This document shows, piece after piece, positions 44,400 through 45,127 of a DNA stretch of 45,127 bases. Under the pieces are notes generated by a model. It did not search any database. It saw only the letters and a program-made list of their open reading frames with translations, and had not been told where the DNA came from. Where the stretch lies: positions 1 through 45,127 of IMG/VR virus record IMGVR_UViG_3300042876_000243. One strand, given 5' to 3'. The position numbers were made by a program, and so were the translations under genes. The DNA comes from a virus. Within the stretch, counting starts at the first letter, position 1. Every line of letters starts with the position of its first letter.

Positions 44400-45127
44400 T
44401 TATTTATTTTTAAAAGGTTTCCGAACAATGTTTTTATCAGGATCACCGGCGGGCGGGTTGCCATCGGCAGGATCGCCAGCGGAGAACTGTGCTTTAAACT
44501 TGGTAAATTCAGCTTTCACCTCATTTACTGCCTTTTCGGCTTCTGCTTTTACCGTTTCGGCTTCGGCTTTTGCAGCCTTCAGGCTTTCGTTTTCAGCTTC
44601 GAGAGCAGCGATTTTATCCTTCAGGGCCTGGTTGTCATCGGCAGGTGCCGGAGCTTTGATTTCGTTTACAACGCCAGCCTCACATACAAGGATAGTACCG
44701 TCCGGCATCTGGAATTCACCCTGAGCAGGTGCACCGGCAGCCGTAACTTTTACGCCCTGTTTCAATTCTGAAGCGTCGGTAAGTTCAGGGAATTCAAGTT
44801 CATTGCCGTTTACATCGGAAAGCATGAGGGCCTTGATCTTCAGTTTCGCCATGATCATCTTCAGAAACTTTTCAAAGCCGCTGATTTTTTCTACAACTTC
44901 TTTATTATCCATTTGAGTATTATTTGATTTAAGTTTTGCAACTGCATTAATAGTAGGTTTTACCAGTGTGGCAAATCCTAACGATTCAATCTGTTCCGGT
45001 GTAAGTGGTATGTTCTCACCCATAAAGGCTTTAATCACGTTCACATCTGAACCCGTGGCGTTGGCATACCATTTAGCGTAATCGGATTCAACCTGTTGAA
45101 GTTCTTTTGAAGCGGCGGCCAGTTCAT
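44400..45127 (-). CDS. Prohead protease, C-terminal part with scaffold-like tail (cut by window edge)
   Basis: This is the 3' part of the same protease gene that starts at 735, entering from the window edge. After the protease domain the last 200 residues form a hinge and a coiled-coil tail (DKIAALEAENESLKAAKAEA..., AEKAVNEVKAEFTKFKAQF), then a Gly/Pro/Asp-rich end (GDPADGNPPAGDPDKN). A protease fused to a scaffold-like coiled coil lets one gene supply both functions, and the capsid gene starts 6 nt after the stop. The sequence from 44745 on duplicates 1-383. Confidence 0.85.
   Translation of the reverse strand, partial: ELAAASKELQQVESDYAKWYANATGSDVNVIKAFMGENIPLTPEQIESLGFATLVKPTINAVAKLKSNNTQMDNKEVVEKISGFEKFLKMIMAKLKIKALMLSDVNGNELEFPELTDASELKQGVKVTAAGAPAQGEFQMPDGTILVCEAGVVNEIKAPAPADDNQALKDKIAALEAENESLKAAKAEAETVKAEAEKAVNEVKAEFTKFKAQFSAGDPADGNPPAGDPDKNIVRKPFKNK
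44745..45127. repeat. Terminal direct repeat, right copy (pairs with 1-383)
   Basis: The right copy of the 383-bp terminal overlap described at 1-383. It differs at 7 positions, all in the protease gene. It is best removed when the genome is closed at 44,744 bp. Confidence 0.9.

Noticed and set aside
1-45127. Protease gene duplication as a true tandem repeat
   Set aside because: The overlap reaches exactly both window ends and yields one intact gene when joined, so assembly overlap of a circular genome is simpler.

Overview
The window is a complete or nearly complete genome of a temperate, siphovirus-like phage of a Bacteroidota host, linearised inside one gene. The first 383 bases recur as the last 383 bases (44745-45127) with 7 mismatches. 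A ClpP-like prohead protease gene cut at position 1 continues in frame at 44744. Joined there, the genome is a circle (or terminally redundant molecule) of about 44,744 bp. The host assignment rests on TTTG / TAnnTTTG-type promoter boxes, on many Sec signal peptides and lipoboxes in the predicted proteins, and on gene families I associate with Bacteroidota phages. The phage is temperate because it has a tyrosine integrase and a repressor region. It is siphovirus-like because it has a tape-measure protein and neck/tail genes and I see no sheath.

Layout. Almost everything is on the minus strand. (1) 27.1-30.0 kb, plus strand: lysogeny module with a short repressor, a lipoprotein, two tandem paralogous HTH proteins, a candidate attP and an integrase. 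(2) 26.9-13.5 kb, minus: early region with two small HTH regulators (one membrane-anchored), small membrane proteins, an SSB-like protein, NinB, a SNF2-helicase/DNA-methyltransferase fusion, HNH nuclease, a replication initiator carrying 11-bp-phased iterons inside its gene, a DnaA domain IV protein, then an accessory cluster (DUF4326, PAPS-reductase-like, ASCH) and a RuvC-like resolvase. (3) 13.5-2.3 kb, minus: terminases, neck and tail genes, a metallophosphatase and the tape measure. (4) 2.3-1.0 kb: a single AT-rich cargo gene with its own promoter, structured leader and terminator. (5) 0.7 kb through the origin to 30.0 kb, minus: protease, major capsid, portal, connector, fibre/depolymerase proteins, lysis cassette, a tRNA-Met-like gene, and a last large glycan-active fibre gene converging on the integrase at a shared terminator.

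Most notable signals. (a) Two leader RNAs (2192-2255 and 20248-20348) share one layout. Each follows an identical 26-bp palindromic promoter segment. Each has an ATCCCA/TGGGAT hairpin followed by a U-run, with a loop that pairs to the 5' end of the transcript. The pairing arms differ in sequence but stay complementary. (b) Five copies of a TTGCYAAA-N6-TTTRGCAA palindrome sit before minus-strand transcription units, and a ribbon-helix-helix gene adjoins one of them. (c) Five proteins of the structural/fibre region carry Sec or lipoprotein signal peptides, including two very large glycan-active fibres, which is odd for parts normally assembled in the cytoplasm. (d) An iteron origin lies inside the initiator gene. 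(e) The head genes are in an unusual order, with the portal downstream of the capsid and far from the terminase.

No stretch of more than 300 bases lacks a gene. The longest gaps are 20335-20448 plus the leader next to it, 28648-28857 (attP candidate), 26947-27098 (repressor operators) and 2175-2314 (leader).
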